From Planctomycetaceae bacterium (GTDB lineage: Bacteria; Planctomycetota; Planctomycetia; Pirellulales; Pirellulaceae), in assembly GCA_002862205.1 (NCBI GenBank), contig PKCN01000393.1, positions 1 through 64,000 on the forward strand: 64,000 nt of DNA, given 5' to 3'. Of the stretch, positions 18,830 through 26,962 are shown piece after piece (position 1 is the stretch's first letter; every line of letters begins with the position of its first letter). The notes beneath the pieces are model-generated. The model worked only from the letters and a program-made list of their open reading frames with translations, searched no databases and was not told where the DNA came from. A program made the translations under genes and the position numbers.

Positions 18830-19555
18830 ATGAACGCACCTGACTCTGCCGAAGCAAGCAAACCGCTGATTGAACGACATATTCAGTCGGGAGCAATCTG
18901 CTGTGATTCAGCATGGGAGGATGCTTACAAACGCTTTGAAAGCCCAGAAGAAGAAATTCAGAAATTCATCAAACGTCTCAAGTTCATGAAACTTGAAGAT
19001 CGCCCACGCGACATGAGAATTGTGGAACTTTTTTGTGGCCGCGGCGGAGGTCTCGTCGCGCTTCAACGACTGGGCTTCACGAGGATGGAAGGGGTAGACC
19101 TCTCCGAAACCTTGCTGCTTCAAAACCGGACAGAGGCGAAGCTGCATCTCGCAGACTGCCGCAACCTCCCTTTCGGGGATAGCACAATAGACGCCGTCAT
19201 TATCCATGGCGGCTTACATCACCTGCCCCAACTGCCAAACGACCTTGAACTGGTTCTTTCTGAAATCCATCGTGTACTCAACGAAGATGGCACATTTCAT
19301 GCGGTTGAACCTTGGCTCACACCCTTCCTGCGTTTTGTCCACGCCGTGGTTGAAGTTCCGTGGGTCCGCAAAGTCTACGACAAAGGAGACGCGCTCGCCG
19401 TGATGATCGAACATGAGCGGGAAACTTACGAACAGTGGCTCAGCCAGCCCATCATCATCCGTGAACGGTTCGACAAGTACTTCATTGCAAGCATGAATCG
19501 AATTGCATGGGGAAAGTTTCAATTCAGCGGACGTAAAATCAAGCCCTGTGGCTGA
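18830..19555 (+). CDS. Class I SAM-dependent methyltransferase
   Basis: A protein of 241 residues. Motif I is MRIVELFCGRGGGLVALQRL, followed by GVDLSETLL and, after a short stretch, LHLADCRNLPFGDSTIDAV and GGLHHLPQL. The core covers residues 60-165. The C-terminal part has a helical cap with HERETYEQWLS. It belongs to the methyltransferase 11-type group; the acceptor is unknown. Following two glycosyltransferases it may methylate a sugar or a lipid-linked intermediate, which is a guess from position. It ends 29 bases before the convergent alanine dehydrogenase stop. Confidence 0.8.
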   Translation: MNAPDSAEASKPLIERHIQSGAICCDSAWEDAYKRFESPEEEIQKFIKRLKFMKLEDRPRDMRIVELFCGRGGGLVALQRLGFTRMEGVDLSETLLLQNRTEAKLHLADCRNLPFGDSTIDAVIIHGGLHHLPQLPNDLELVLSEIHRVLNEDGTFHAVEPWLTPFLRFVHAVVEVPWVRKVYDKGDALAVMIEHERETYEQWLSQPIIIRERFDKYFIASMNRIAWGKFQFSGRKIKPCG

Positions 19556-19584
19556 ACGCCGACCGCACTTCTGGCTCAGCAGTA

Positions 19585-20688
19585 TCACTTCAATGGAACA
19601 AACGACAAATCGAAGGCATCTGCAACGGCTGCGTTCGTTGCGTGATGGTCATGAATATTGATCGCGTCGATGATCGGTTGGCAGTCGGCCAATGCCTTGT
19701 TCAGTCCGAGATCAGCTAAGCGAGTGATCCACCGCAAGGTGGCATTGCATAAAGCAAATGTACTAGTTCGCCCCACTGCCCCCGGCATATTGGCGACACA
19801 ATAGTGCACAACATCATCGATCAAGTAGGTGGGGTCGCTATGCGTAGTCGGACGGCTAGTCTCAACGCACCCCCCCTGATCAACAGCAACATCAATCACA
19901 ACGCTTCCCGATTTCATCATGCTGAGATCGTCTGCACGCACCAACTGCGGAGCCTTTGCCCCGGGAATCAAGACGGAACCAATCACAAGGTCAGCCCGTC
20001 GCAGCTGTTCGATGATGGTATGTCGATCACTATAAAGCGTATTTACGTTTGCTGGCATGACATCATCGAGATAGCGTAGACGATCCAAATCGACATCCAG
20101 AATTGCGACATCAGCTTGAAAACCGGCAGCAATGCGTGCCGCATTGGCTCCAACGACGCCACCTCCGAGAATCGTAATGTGTGCTGGCGCCACACCGGGA
20201 ACTCCGCCCAACAGGATCCCACGTCCCATCTGGGGTCGTTCAAGATACTTGGCACCCTCCTGAATGCTCATGCGTCCCGCCACTTCACTCATCGGGGTCA
20301 GTAACGGCAACCGGCCCTGCGAATCCTTCAGCGTCTCATAGGCAAGACAGGTGGCACCGGAATCAATCATCGCCTCGGTCAATTCACGACTGGCCGCGAA
20401 ATGAAAATAAGTAAAAACCATCTGCCCCTTGCGAATGAGTCGGAACTCGGATGCTTGTGGCTCTTTTACTTTAATGATCAGGTCAGCTCGTCCAAAAACA
20501 TCAGTCGCATGACTGACCAACTCCGCCCCAGCTCTTAAATAATCATGGTCTGCAATGCCCGAACCAAGTCCGGCTCCCGCTTGCACCAACACCTGGTGCC
20601 CTCGACTGACCAAGTCTTCCACGCCAAATGGCAGCATGGCGACGCGGTATTCATCTGTTTTGATCTCTGTTGGCACACCGACGATCAT
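19585..20688 (-). CDS. ald: Alanine dehydrogenase
   Basis: A protein of 367 residues, close to the usual 370. It begins MIVGVPTEIKTDEYRVAMLP, the family's signature start. Residues AGAGLGSGIADHDY, the substrate-site lysine in LIIKVKEPQ and the histidine in YFHFAAS follow. The NAD site is ITILGGGVVGANAARIA, and DVAVDQGGCVETSRPTTHSD marks the C-terminal part. It interconverts L-alanine and pyruvate plus ammonia with NAD. The first 38 bases overlap the end of the acyltransferase gene upstream, so the two are translated from one message. The link between alanine metabolism and an acyltransferase is not obvious. Confidence 0.95.
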   Translation of the reverse strand: MIVGVPTEIKTDEYRVAMLPFGVEDLVSRGHQVLVQAGAGLGSGIADHDYLRAGAELVSHATDVFGRADLIIKVKEPQASEFRLIRKGQMVFTYFHFAASRELTEAMIDSGATCLAYETLKDSQGRLPLLTPMSEVAGRMSIQEGAKYLERPQMGRGILLGGVPGVAPAHITILGGGVVGANAARIAAGFQADVAILDVDLDRLRYLDDVMPANVNTLYSDRHTIIEQLRRADLVIGSVLIPGAKAPQLVRADDLSMMKSGSVVIDVAVDQGGCVETSRPTTHSDPTYLIDDVVHYCVANMPGAVGRTSTFALCNATLRWITRLADLGLNKALADCQPIIDAINIHDHHATNAAVADAFDLSFVPLK

Positions 20689-21952
20689 CCATCACACCAT
20701 TCAGTTCGAGTAGTCTTGGTTCTTTAACAGCGTTATCAGCAAACGACCTTGCCTCGCACGACAACTTTTCCAGCATCATAGCCAATTGCTCTTTTAACTG
20801 TTCCATCAATGGATCAGCTTCACCACGAGGTGCTTTTTCTGCTGGCACCTCAAGAGCTTCACCAAATTGAATCACAGCATGCAGTGGCACTCCACAATCA
20901 ACGGTTCCAAGGATTGATTCCTGTATGCGTTGAATGGTTTCCACCATTCTTGTGTCAGTGACTTGATCCGCGTCCAGGTAGGATTCTGGATAGGAAATCA
21001 GTTCCTGAACCATATCCACCGCCTTCACATCCTGCCGAAAATGGGTCTCGGTATCTTGATCAATCACCGCATCAGACCCGAAGAACTGCGTAGAAATCTC
21101 AGTGCGGATTGTTCTCACACGTTCACGAACAGTTTCCCCTCTTGCCTCCAGTCCCAACTTCGCCTCGATGCGTTGCAGAATACTGGCGATCAATGCATCA
21201 CGCCTTTTGGTCATTGTTCCAGAACCAGGCTGACCGAGATACTGCACTTCACGCAACACGAACGCACCGTTGACAATTCTGCTCGTCCGCTCAACGAGAG
21301 ACAATTCAGGCGTTGCTTGCCAACCGAAACCGTGTTCCAGCACGGCCAACTGTTTATGAGCCCAAGGATAGATGTCTCCCTTGCAAAGATATTTAATCGC
21401 AACTGGGTGAATCACGACATTACCATGCGACTTTTTGTAGCGTCTTCGCGCAGCCGCTCTTGCGATGAAAGACAAGCCATCAAGAAGTGGTTTCAGAACA
21501 TCGTTACTGCGGTTTGTTGTTCCCTCTGGAAACAACACCAACGGTCTTTCTGCTGCGGCCAAAATTCCAATTGCGGTGTCAAGAGCTTGGCGATCAACCC
21601 CCTCACGGTAAATGCTGAACCCACCCATTTTCTGGATCGCAAACCCATCAAATCGGCCTTTATTGAACAAATGCCATGACGCGATCGCGTAGACATTTGT
21701 ATTCAAAAGACGGGCTGGCCAGCCCAGAACCAGAGGATCTGCATAACGACAGTGATTGGGTGCCAGTAAAATGCCGTCACCACGATCCAGCGAATCTTTC
21801 AGCTGCTCAAGCCCACGGCACTCCCATGAAACGACTCCCTCTTTGCGTTTTAGATACCAATCAACCAGTCGCAACTTCTGAATAAAAAAGGGCCACATCG
21901 AGCCACGATGTGGCGGTACAAACCGGTAGGGCCGGTCAAAAACGACAGTCAT
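20651..21952 (-). CDS. PlsC-type 1-acylglycerol-phosphate acyltransferase family protein
   Basis: A protein of 433 residues. The acyltransferase domain occupies the first 220: LLAPNHCRYADPLVLG carries the HxxxxD catalytic motif and LVLFPEGTTNRSND the phosphate-binding motif. The remaining 200 residues are helical and charged, without a clear domain, and make the protein much longer than a normal PlsC of about 250. It is expected to acylate lysophosphatidate or a similar lipid at the inner membrane. It starts 42 bases after the kinase gene and overlaps alanine dehydrogenase by 38 bases, so three unrelated-looking genes share a transcript. Confidence 0.85.
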   Translation of the reverse strand: MTVVFDRPYRFVPPHRGSMWPFFIQKLRLVDWYLKRKEGVVSWECRGLEQLKDSLDRGDGILLAPNHCRYADPLVLGWPARLLNTNVYAIASWHLFNKGRFDGFAIQKMGGFSIYREGVDRQALDTAIGILAAAERPLVLFPEGTTNRSNDVLKPLLDGLSFIARAAARRRYKKSHGNVVIHPVAIKYLCKGDIYPWAHKQLAVLEHGFGWQATPELSLVERTSRIVNGAFVLREVQYLGQPGSGTMTKRRDALIASILQRIEAKLGLEARGETVRERVRTIRTEISTQFFGSDAVIDQDTETHFRQDVKAVDMVQELISYPESYLDADQVTDTRMVETIQRIQESILGTVDCGVPLHAVIQFGEALEVPAEKAPRGEADPLMEQLKEQLAMMLEKLSCEARSFADNAVKEPRLLELNGVMDDRRCANRDQNR

Positions 21953-21994
21953 GGCGATCCGCCCGTTTTCTACGCTGCCGACAGAAGCATCTTA

Positions 21995-23563
21995 TCACTT
22001 GGTGATTTCAGCCAGCAGATAACCAATGAACAGCGACCCCACGATAGAAGCAATCAGCAAGGCAACCATCAACAAGGGATCGACTCCATTTGAACGTCTA
22101 CTCGACCCGCTGCTGTGGCCACCGCTACTCGCAGTTTTTGCATTGTTTCCGAGCTGCGAGTCGGCAATACCGACATCTGATGCACCTGACTTGGAGACAG
22201 GTCGAGGCTTATCTGCCTTAGGTTGCTTTTCGCCAACATGAGAATTCGGCCGATATCCGGATTCCGACTGCAGATCGAGAAAACTCCCACCCACAAGATC
22301 GGGTCGGGGCTTCACATCCACCAAGCGACCGCTATCACTGGCGCTCAACCCTTTCTTTCGAACCAGGTTAGATCGATTGTTGGCCAGTGTCTCGTCGTTT
22401 TTATTGCTGATCGTATCGCCGTGACGCGACGAAGAGTCGTCGTCGTCAAGAGAAATGGAAGACGATTCATCAGTATCAAACTCGGGCATGTCCCCAAGTC
22501 CGGCAAGTACCTTCGTCCCCTTGGGTACCTTGCTGGTAAATTTCTCAAGTACTTCCGCGACATCGCTGGCAGATTGATAGCGGTAACGCATATCCTTCTG
22601 AATCATCTTGACGCAGATTCCCTCCAACTCCCCTGGGCAATCAGGCCTCAGTTGTCGAATGGCAGTTGGCATTTCTGTTTGGTGTTTGGCAATCCGTTGG
22701 GCAAGCGTTCCATCACTGAATGGCGGTTTCCCAGTCAACAGAAAGTACATGGTACAACCAAGACCATAAATATCAGCACGATGGTCAACCTCGTGACTGT
22801 TCAAGGCCTGTTCAGGTGCCAGGTAATCTGCTGTGCCAAGAACGTTCTCATTATTTGCTACGGTTAATGACTCGTCATCTGTGGCAGTGACAAGCGCGAG
22901 CCCCATGTCGAGCAAGCGAACAACACCGTCAACATCAATGAGCAAATTGGCAGGCTTTACGTCACGATGAATCACTCCCTTTTCGTGAGCGTGGGCAAGT
23001 CCTCGAGCAGCCTGACCAATCAGATCAGCCACCGTAGAGGGATCGACAGCACCGTCGCGTTTCACCAACTGCTGAAGATCCAAACCATCGACGTATTCCA
23101 TCACGATGTAATGAACATCGTCCTCGTTGTCGATGTCGTACGCAAGAACAATGTTCGGGTGATTGAGGGAAGCAATCGCTTTGGCCTCAAGCATGAACCG
23201 CGCCAGATAGGTCGCATCATTCACCCGACTCTTGGGCAAAACTTTGATGGCCCGCTTGTCGCCCATCTTGAGATGTTCACCGAGATAGACACTGCTCATG
23301 CCCCCCGTGCCAATGTGCCCCAACAATTTGTACTTGCCTAGGAAAAAACCTTTGTATTTTCCTGCGAGCAACTTATCCACATGCCATTGGGTCAACAGAC
23401 CTTCTTTGACAAAAAGCGCAGCAAGCTTCTTGGTGCTCACAGGGAGTCCACCATCAAACTTTTTGCGTACCTTCTCTACAAGGCGATCCGAGGCTTTCGC
23501 ATCGACAATGCCGCTCTTTGCGACCATCTGTAGGAAGCGTTCTGATGTCAGCTTTTGCGTCAT
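21995..23563 (-). CDS. Serine/threonine protein kinase with C-terminal membrane anchor
   Basis: A protein of 522 residues. The N-terminal 75 residues form a helical region seen in planctomycete kinases (VSTKKLAALFVKEGLLTQWH). The kinase domain is at about 78-350: GHIGTGGMSSVYLG loop, Lys107 in RAIKVLP, the catalytic loop HRDVKPANLL at 199, and DMG (219-221) where most kinases have DFG. A Ser- and Asp-rich linker follows, then one membrane helix at the C terminus (LMVALLIASIVGSLFIGYLLAE). The kinase is therefore tail-anchored with its catalytic part in the cytoplasm. The target is unknown; it is the first gene of an operon with plsC and ald and may act on envelope lipid or amino acid metabolism. 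Confidence 0.92.
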   Translation of the reverse strand: MTQKLTSERFLQMVAKSGIVDAKASDRLVEKVRKKFDGGLPVSTKKLAALFVKEGLLTQWHVDKLLAGKYKGFFLGKYKLLGHIGTGGMSSVYLGEHLKMGDKRAIKVLPKSRVNDATYLARFMLEAKAIASLNHPNIVLAYDIDNEDDVHYIVMEYVDGLDLQQLVKRDGAVDPSTVADLIGQAARGLAHAHEKGVIHRDVKPANLLIDVDGVVRLLDMGLALVTATDDESLTVANNENVLGTADYLAPEQALNSHEVDHRADIYGLGCTMYFLLTGKPPFSDGTLAQRIAKHQTEMPTAIRQLRPDCPGELEGICVKMIQKDMRYRYQSASDVAEVLEKFTSKVPKGTKVLAGLGDMPEFDTDESSSISLDDDDSSSRHGDTISNKNDETLANNRSNLVRKKGLSASDSGRLVDVKPRPDLVGGSFLDLQSESGYRPNSHVGEKQPKADKPRPVSKSGASDVGIADSQLGNNAKTASSGGHSSGSSRRSNGVDPLLMVALLIASIVGSLFIGYLLAEITK

Positions 23564-23896
23564 GGGCTGCCGGCCGTGACCCCATGGAGTTCGGTAAAAC
23601 GAATTGAGAAGATAACAGGTTTCGTTAAGCTGGTTAAGCGACGAGACATGAACTTACGGTACTTTCATAAGGACACGCGAGTATCCGACATCTTATCCGC
23701 AGGCGTTTTTTGCCTACCCTGTATTCTAATTCTAGCAGACGTGTGGTGCGACGATATTTCCGCGTTTGAAGCCCAGTCAGGCCTCCTCAGACAACGGATA
23801 TACCGATTAGCATCAGAAATTCAGCTTTCGGTATCTTGCTACTCTGTTTAGCTGAAACCCCGCAATCCACCTAAGTACGAAAATTACCGAATCCCC
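23564..23896. other. Intergenic region between divergent kinase and glycosyltransferase genes
   Basis: This 333-base gap must hold the promoters of both divergent operons. I see no protein-like frame and no RNA gene. A direct repeat TTAAGC-TGG-TTAAGC occurs near 23629, and TTCAGC/GCTGAA can pair across 25 bases near 23820-23856, but neither is strong enough to name as a site. Confidence 0.4.
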
Positions 23897-24643
23897 GTGT
23901 CTCCTCAGCACATTGGCCCAGTCTCACTCGGAATCATGACAAAATACTGGGTCCCCGGAAAAGTCAAAACCCGCTTGGGGAATACGATTGGCATGGTCCC
24001 TGCCGCAGATTTGCACAAACTTTTTGTCTCAAAATTGTGCGGTTCGCTGTCGGATGCAGCCGATGAGCGGTGCCTTTGCATCACTCCCGCGGAAAATCTG
24101 CCGAGCGTGCAGTTGGCACTCGAAGAATGGCAACTATCCCCAAAATGGCGGTTAACGTCCCAAGTAATGGGTGATCTGGGAGCAAGAATGAGCGGTTGGC
24201 TGCAGCAAACCCTTGGAACCAGTGGACATCGCGCTGCAATTCTCATTGGAAGCGATTGCCCGCTGTTGTCCGCGAATGACATCGCGAAGGCAGCTGATTG
24301 CCTGCATCAATCTGATGTCGTGCTCGGCCCTGCTTGCGATGGCGGCTATTATCTAATCGGGATCTCCGGCCCATGGCGGCCGGAATTAGAAACCCTCTTC
24401 AAGCAGATCCCATGGAGTACAAGCGAAGTGCTCTCACTCACACGCCAGAAATTGGCACAAGCGAATCTAAAATTGACCGAACTTGAGCCCCGTGAGGATA
24501 TCGACACTGAACGAGAACTCGTCCGTCTCCTGCAATCCCATCCAGGGAATCAACGACCAGCCTGGGACGAGCACGAAGAATTCTTCCGAGCTTTGCATGC
24601 CATTTTGGAAAAATCGGTGTTGTCCGACAGGGGTAACGAATGA
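23897..24643 (+). CDS. TIGR04282-type glycosyltransferase (DUF2064, arsenosugar-associated)
   Basis: A protein of 248 residues. It begins with the nucleotide-sugar transferase signature GPVSLGIMTKYWVPGKVKTRL. The domain continues with AAILIGSDCPLLSANDI, the Asp-containing metal site, and VLGPACDGGYYLIGI, and ends at EPREDIDTERELVRLL. This matches the DUF2064 group annotated as arsenosugar biosynthesis glycosyltransferase. The start is GTG 23897; an ATG at 23935 would cut into the first strand. arsS and arsM lie 18 kb away on the same strand. Here the gene overlaps thiO by four bases. A role in adding sugar to an arsenic-bearing nucleoside is inferred from the family name; a different sugar acceptor is possible. 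Confidence 0.8.
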   Translation: MSPQHIGPVSLGIMTKYWVPGKVKTRLGNTIGMVPAADLHKLFVSKLCGSLSDAADERCLCITPAENLPSVQLALEEWQLSPKWRLTSQVMGDLGARMSGWLQQTLGTSGHRAAILIGSDCPLLSANDIAKAADCLHQSDVVLGPACDGGYYLIGISGPWRPELETLFKQIPWSTSEVLSLTRQKLAQANLKLTELEPREDIDTERELVRLLQSHPGNQRPAWDEHEEFFRALHAILEKSVLSDRGNE

Positions 24644-25791
24644 ATAAAGCCGTTACGGTGGTTGGTGGCGGTGCAATCGGCCTCAGTACCGCATGGGAGC
24701 TCTCGCAACGCGGTTTCATTGTCACCGTCATCGACAAGGGCGTGACTGGTCGAGGGACGTCGTGGGCCGGCGCGGGGATTTTGCCACCAGCCAACCTCAA
24801 GAATTCCTATGACCCAATCGATCGCCTGCGTGGTTTAAGCCACACATTGTTCCCGCGATGGGCGGAAAAGCTGAAAGCAGACACCGGAATCGATCCGGAA
24901 TTAAAACGTTGCGGTGGCCTTTATTTGGCAGAATCTGCTGGTGAAATTGCCGCCATGTCCGGGATGACTGAGTATTGGCATGAGATGAGCATCGAGTGCA
25001 ACCAGCTCACAGCAGACGAAATCCTTGACCGAGAACCGGCACTGGCACGTTGGTGGCATGAGACCAGCAATGCTTCAGTTTGGCACGTACCCGATGAATA
25101 CCAGTTGCGATCGCCTCGATACCTCCAGGCACTTGCCGCCGCCTGTCGACAATCGGGGGTAAGTTTTTTTGAAAATACAGACGTGACCGATATCCGTTGT
25201 CTCAATGGAAATGCCGAAATACAGTACGAAGGTCACTGGCGAACGACCGACAACATCGTTCTGACGAGCGGTGTCTGGACCGGTCAGATCGCAGCCTCTC
25301 TGGAGTTGGAGTTGAGCATTGTCCCGATTCGTGGACAGATGCTATTGCTGAAAACAGCCAGTCCATTGGTCAAAAATGTCATCAACATGGGTCAAAGGTA
25401 TATCCTTGCCCGTGAAGATGGGCACACGCTGATCGGATCGAACGAAGAAGAAAGTGGGTTCGAACTGGGAACCACGGACTCGGTGCTGAAATCGCTGCTG
25501 GAGTTTGCCCTTCATCTGTTGCCTGAACTGAAATCAGCTGAACAGGTCAAGGCGTGGTCTGGTCTGCGTCCGATGACTTTCGACGGATTCCCGATGATTG
25601 GGCGTGTCCCGGGCGTCGCGAATCTTCATATTGCTGCTGGTCACCACCGTAGTGGTTTGCACCTTTCACCTGGGACCGCAGTGCTGATTGCCGATATGCT
25701 CAGTGAAAAGATACCCGACATCCCGGTTGACGCCTTCCAGATTCGTAAACAGCAGCCTAACAACGCCGCTCGCTCCTGCACCAACACATGA
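24640..25791 (+). CDS. thiO: Glycine oxidase ThiO
   Basis: An FAD-dependent amine oxidase of 383 residues. The dinucleotide site is AVTVVGGGAIGLSTAWELSQ at the N terminus, followed by TSWAGAGILPP, the substrate domain, and the C-terminal FAD-closing region WSGLRPMTFDGFPMIGRVPG and AAGHHRSGLHLSPGTA. ThiO oxidises glycine to iminoglycine, which is used to build the thiazole ring of thiamine. It overlaps both neighbours by the sequence ATGA, so the trio is translationally coupled. No thiG, thiS or thiF is in the window. A broader D-amino acid or sarcosine oxidase role cannot be excluded. Confidence 0.88.
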   Translation: MNKAVTVVGGGAIGLSTAWELSQRGFIVTVIDKGVTGRGTSWAGAGILPPANLKNSYDPIDRLRGLSHTLFPRWAEKLKADTGIDPELKRCGGLYLAESAGEIAAMSGMTEYWHEMSIECNQLTADEILDREPALARWWHETSNASVWHVPDEYQLRSPRYLQALAAACRQSGVSFFENTDVTDIRCLNGNAEIQYEGHWRTTDNIVLTSGVWTGQIAASLELELSIVPIRGQMLLLKTASPLVKNVINMGQRYILAREDGHTLIGSNEEESGFELGTTDSVLKSLLEFALHLLPELKSAEQVKAWSGLRPMTFDGFPMIGRVPGVANLHIAAGHHRSGLHLSPGTAVLIADMLSEKIPDIPVDAFQIRKQQPNNAARSCTNT

Positions 25792-26483
25792 ATGACTCTT
25801 CAAATACAGACAGTGAATTGACACTGGATCCTCCCGGCTCAATCGTGATTGTGGGTGCTGGCACTCATGGTATCGAAGCGGGTATTTACGGAAGATTTCT
25901 TGGTTACGACGTGACTATTCTGGAGCAGGGTTTGATTGGGAACAACATGCGGATGGAGAGTGGTACAGATTTGGTAGTCCTGCCCGACCAATGCCTTTCA
26001 CCACTCGGTATATCTGCTGTTGAAGCCCAGCATGCAGCCGAAAATCCCGGCAGTGTGCCCCGTATGCATCCAACCACAGTATCAGCATGGGTTGAAGAAG
26101 GCTTGATTCCGCTGTCGCAATCGGACCTATTGCGTGGTCGTGTTAAAACAGACCACCGCGTTAGCTGCATCGATACCATCGCGATTGAGCTGGAAAATGA
26201 ATCGGAGGATGCATCTGACTATCCGGCTGATTTCAAGTTGCACTATACCGATTCTGCCGGCATCGAAGGCACGTTGCGGGCCGAGGCGGTCATGATTGCG
26301 ACTGGCAGCCAATGCGGGATTGAATTCAGATTTCCATTGCCATTTCCCTATTTTTATCGCATCGAATCAACCTCACATCATGACGCTGCCGGTCTGCTTG
26401 CCGGGCGACGTCAAGTTGTTGAAATCTACTCTCAGCTGGCAGGTCGTGCTGATCTGGATTTGTACCGCCCGCCGAGAGTATGA
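25788..26483 (+). CDS. Short Rossmann-fold (FAD/NAD-binding) protein
   Basis: A protein of 231 residues. The N-terminal segment SIVIVGAGTHGIEAGIYGRF is a clear dinucleotide-binding site, followed by DVTILEQGLIGNNM, which is the next strand with its acidic end. Near residue 170 AEAVMIATGSQ is the usual ATG segment of flavoprotein oxidoreductases. It is shorter than ordinary FAD-dependent oxidoreductases, and most of the second half that closes the active site is missing. It ends with hydrophilic sequence and is translationally coupled to thiO by ATGA. It may be a flavin-binding helper or a reduced enzyme; a truncated pseudogene is less likely because the frame is clean. Confidence 0.65.
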   Translation: MNDSSNTDSELTLDPPGSIVIVGAGTHGIEAGIYGRFLGYDVTILEQGLIGNNMRMESGTDLVVLPDQCLSPLGISAVEAQHAAENPGSVPRMHPTTVSAWVEEGLIPLSQSDLLRGRVKTDHRVSCIDTIAIELENESEDASDYPADFKLHYTDSAGIEGTLRAEAVMIATGSQCGIEFRFPLPFPYFYRIESTSHHDAAGLLAGRRQVVEIYSQLAGRADLDLYRPPRV

Positions 26484-26527
26484 ATCCTGACGGTTGTAAG
26501 GATCATATCAGCTGTGTTTATCAGGTC

Positions 26528-26553
26528 ACGCTGGTAAGCCAGCGTTTCTTCTC
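26528..26553 (+). terminator. Intrinsic terminator after the glycosyltransferase-thiO operon
   Basis: ACGCTGG and CCAGCGT form a perfect 7-bp stem with loop TAAG, followed by TTTCTTCTC. It lies 45 bases past the stop at 26483 and separates this operon from the flagellar operon. Confidence 0.7.
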
Positions 26554-26704
26554 GGCTTGCGGCGACTCCGCGTTCAATGTGTCCTAGCATTACGTGACGA
26601 AGGTGTGATCAGTCCGCCCGGACATGTCTACCAGCGTCATGCGTATCCGCCGCATGGGACTGTCTTCCCTGCTAAATGGCATCCACGCAGTTCGGGGTAA
26701 TTTA

Positions 26705-26944
26705 ATGATCAAACTGACTCGACTAGATGGCGAATCTTTTGTCCTTAATGCGGACTTGATTCGCTACATCGAACGCCGGCCTGACACTTTCATCACGCTC
26801 GTCAGCGGTGAGCGTATTGTCGTTGGTGAAACGATGGAAGTGGTGATTGAGCGTGCTGTGCAGTACCAACAGCAGAAGCACTTCATGCCCATGCCGACTG
26901 CGGGCTTCACAACAGCCACAGTCCCTACGCCCGCCACGAACTGA
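26705..26944 (+). CDS. flbD: Flagellar FlbD family protein
   Basis: A protein of 79 residues. It begins MIKLTRLDGESFVLNADLI, continues RYIERRPDTFITLVSGERIVV and has VIERAVQYQQ, all typical of FlbD. The last 20 residues are Pro/Ala/Thr-rich. The start is ATG 26705; a longer reading from 26624 would add 27 residues not seen in the family. FlbD sits next to motA in many bacteria; its function is unsettled. It is the first gene of the flagellar operon here. Confidence 0.88.
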   Translation: MIKLTRLDGESFVLNADLIRYIERRPDTFITLVSGERIVVGETMEVVIERAVQYQQQKHFMPMPTAGFTTATVPTPATN

Positions 26945-26962
26945 TCATCGCAGATACAAAAC

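Noticed and set aside
20930-21679. 249-codon plus-strand frame
   Set aside because: It runs antisense to the intact PlsC gene; codon use and content are those of a reverse shadow.
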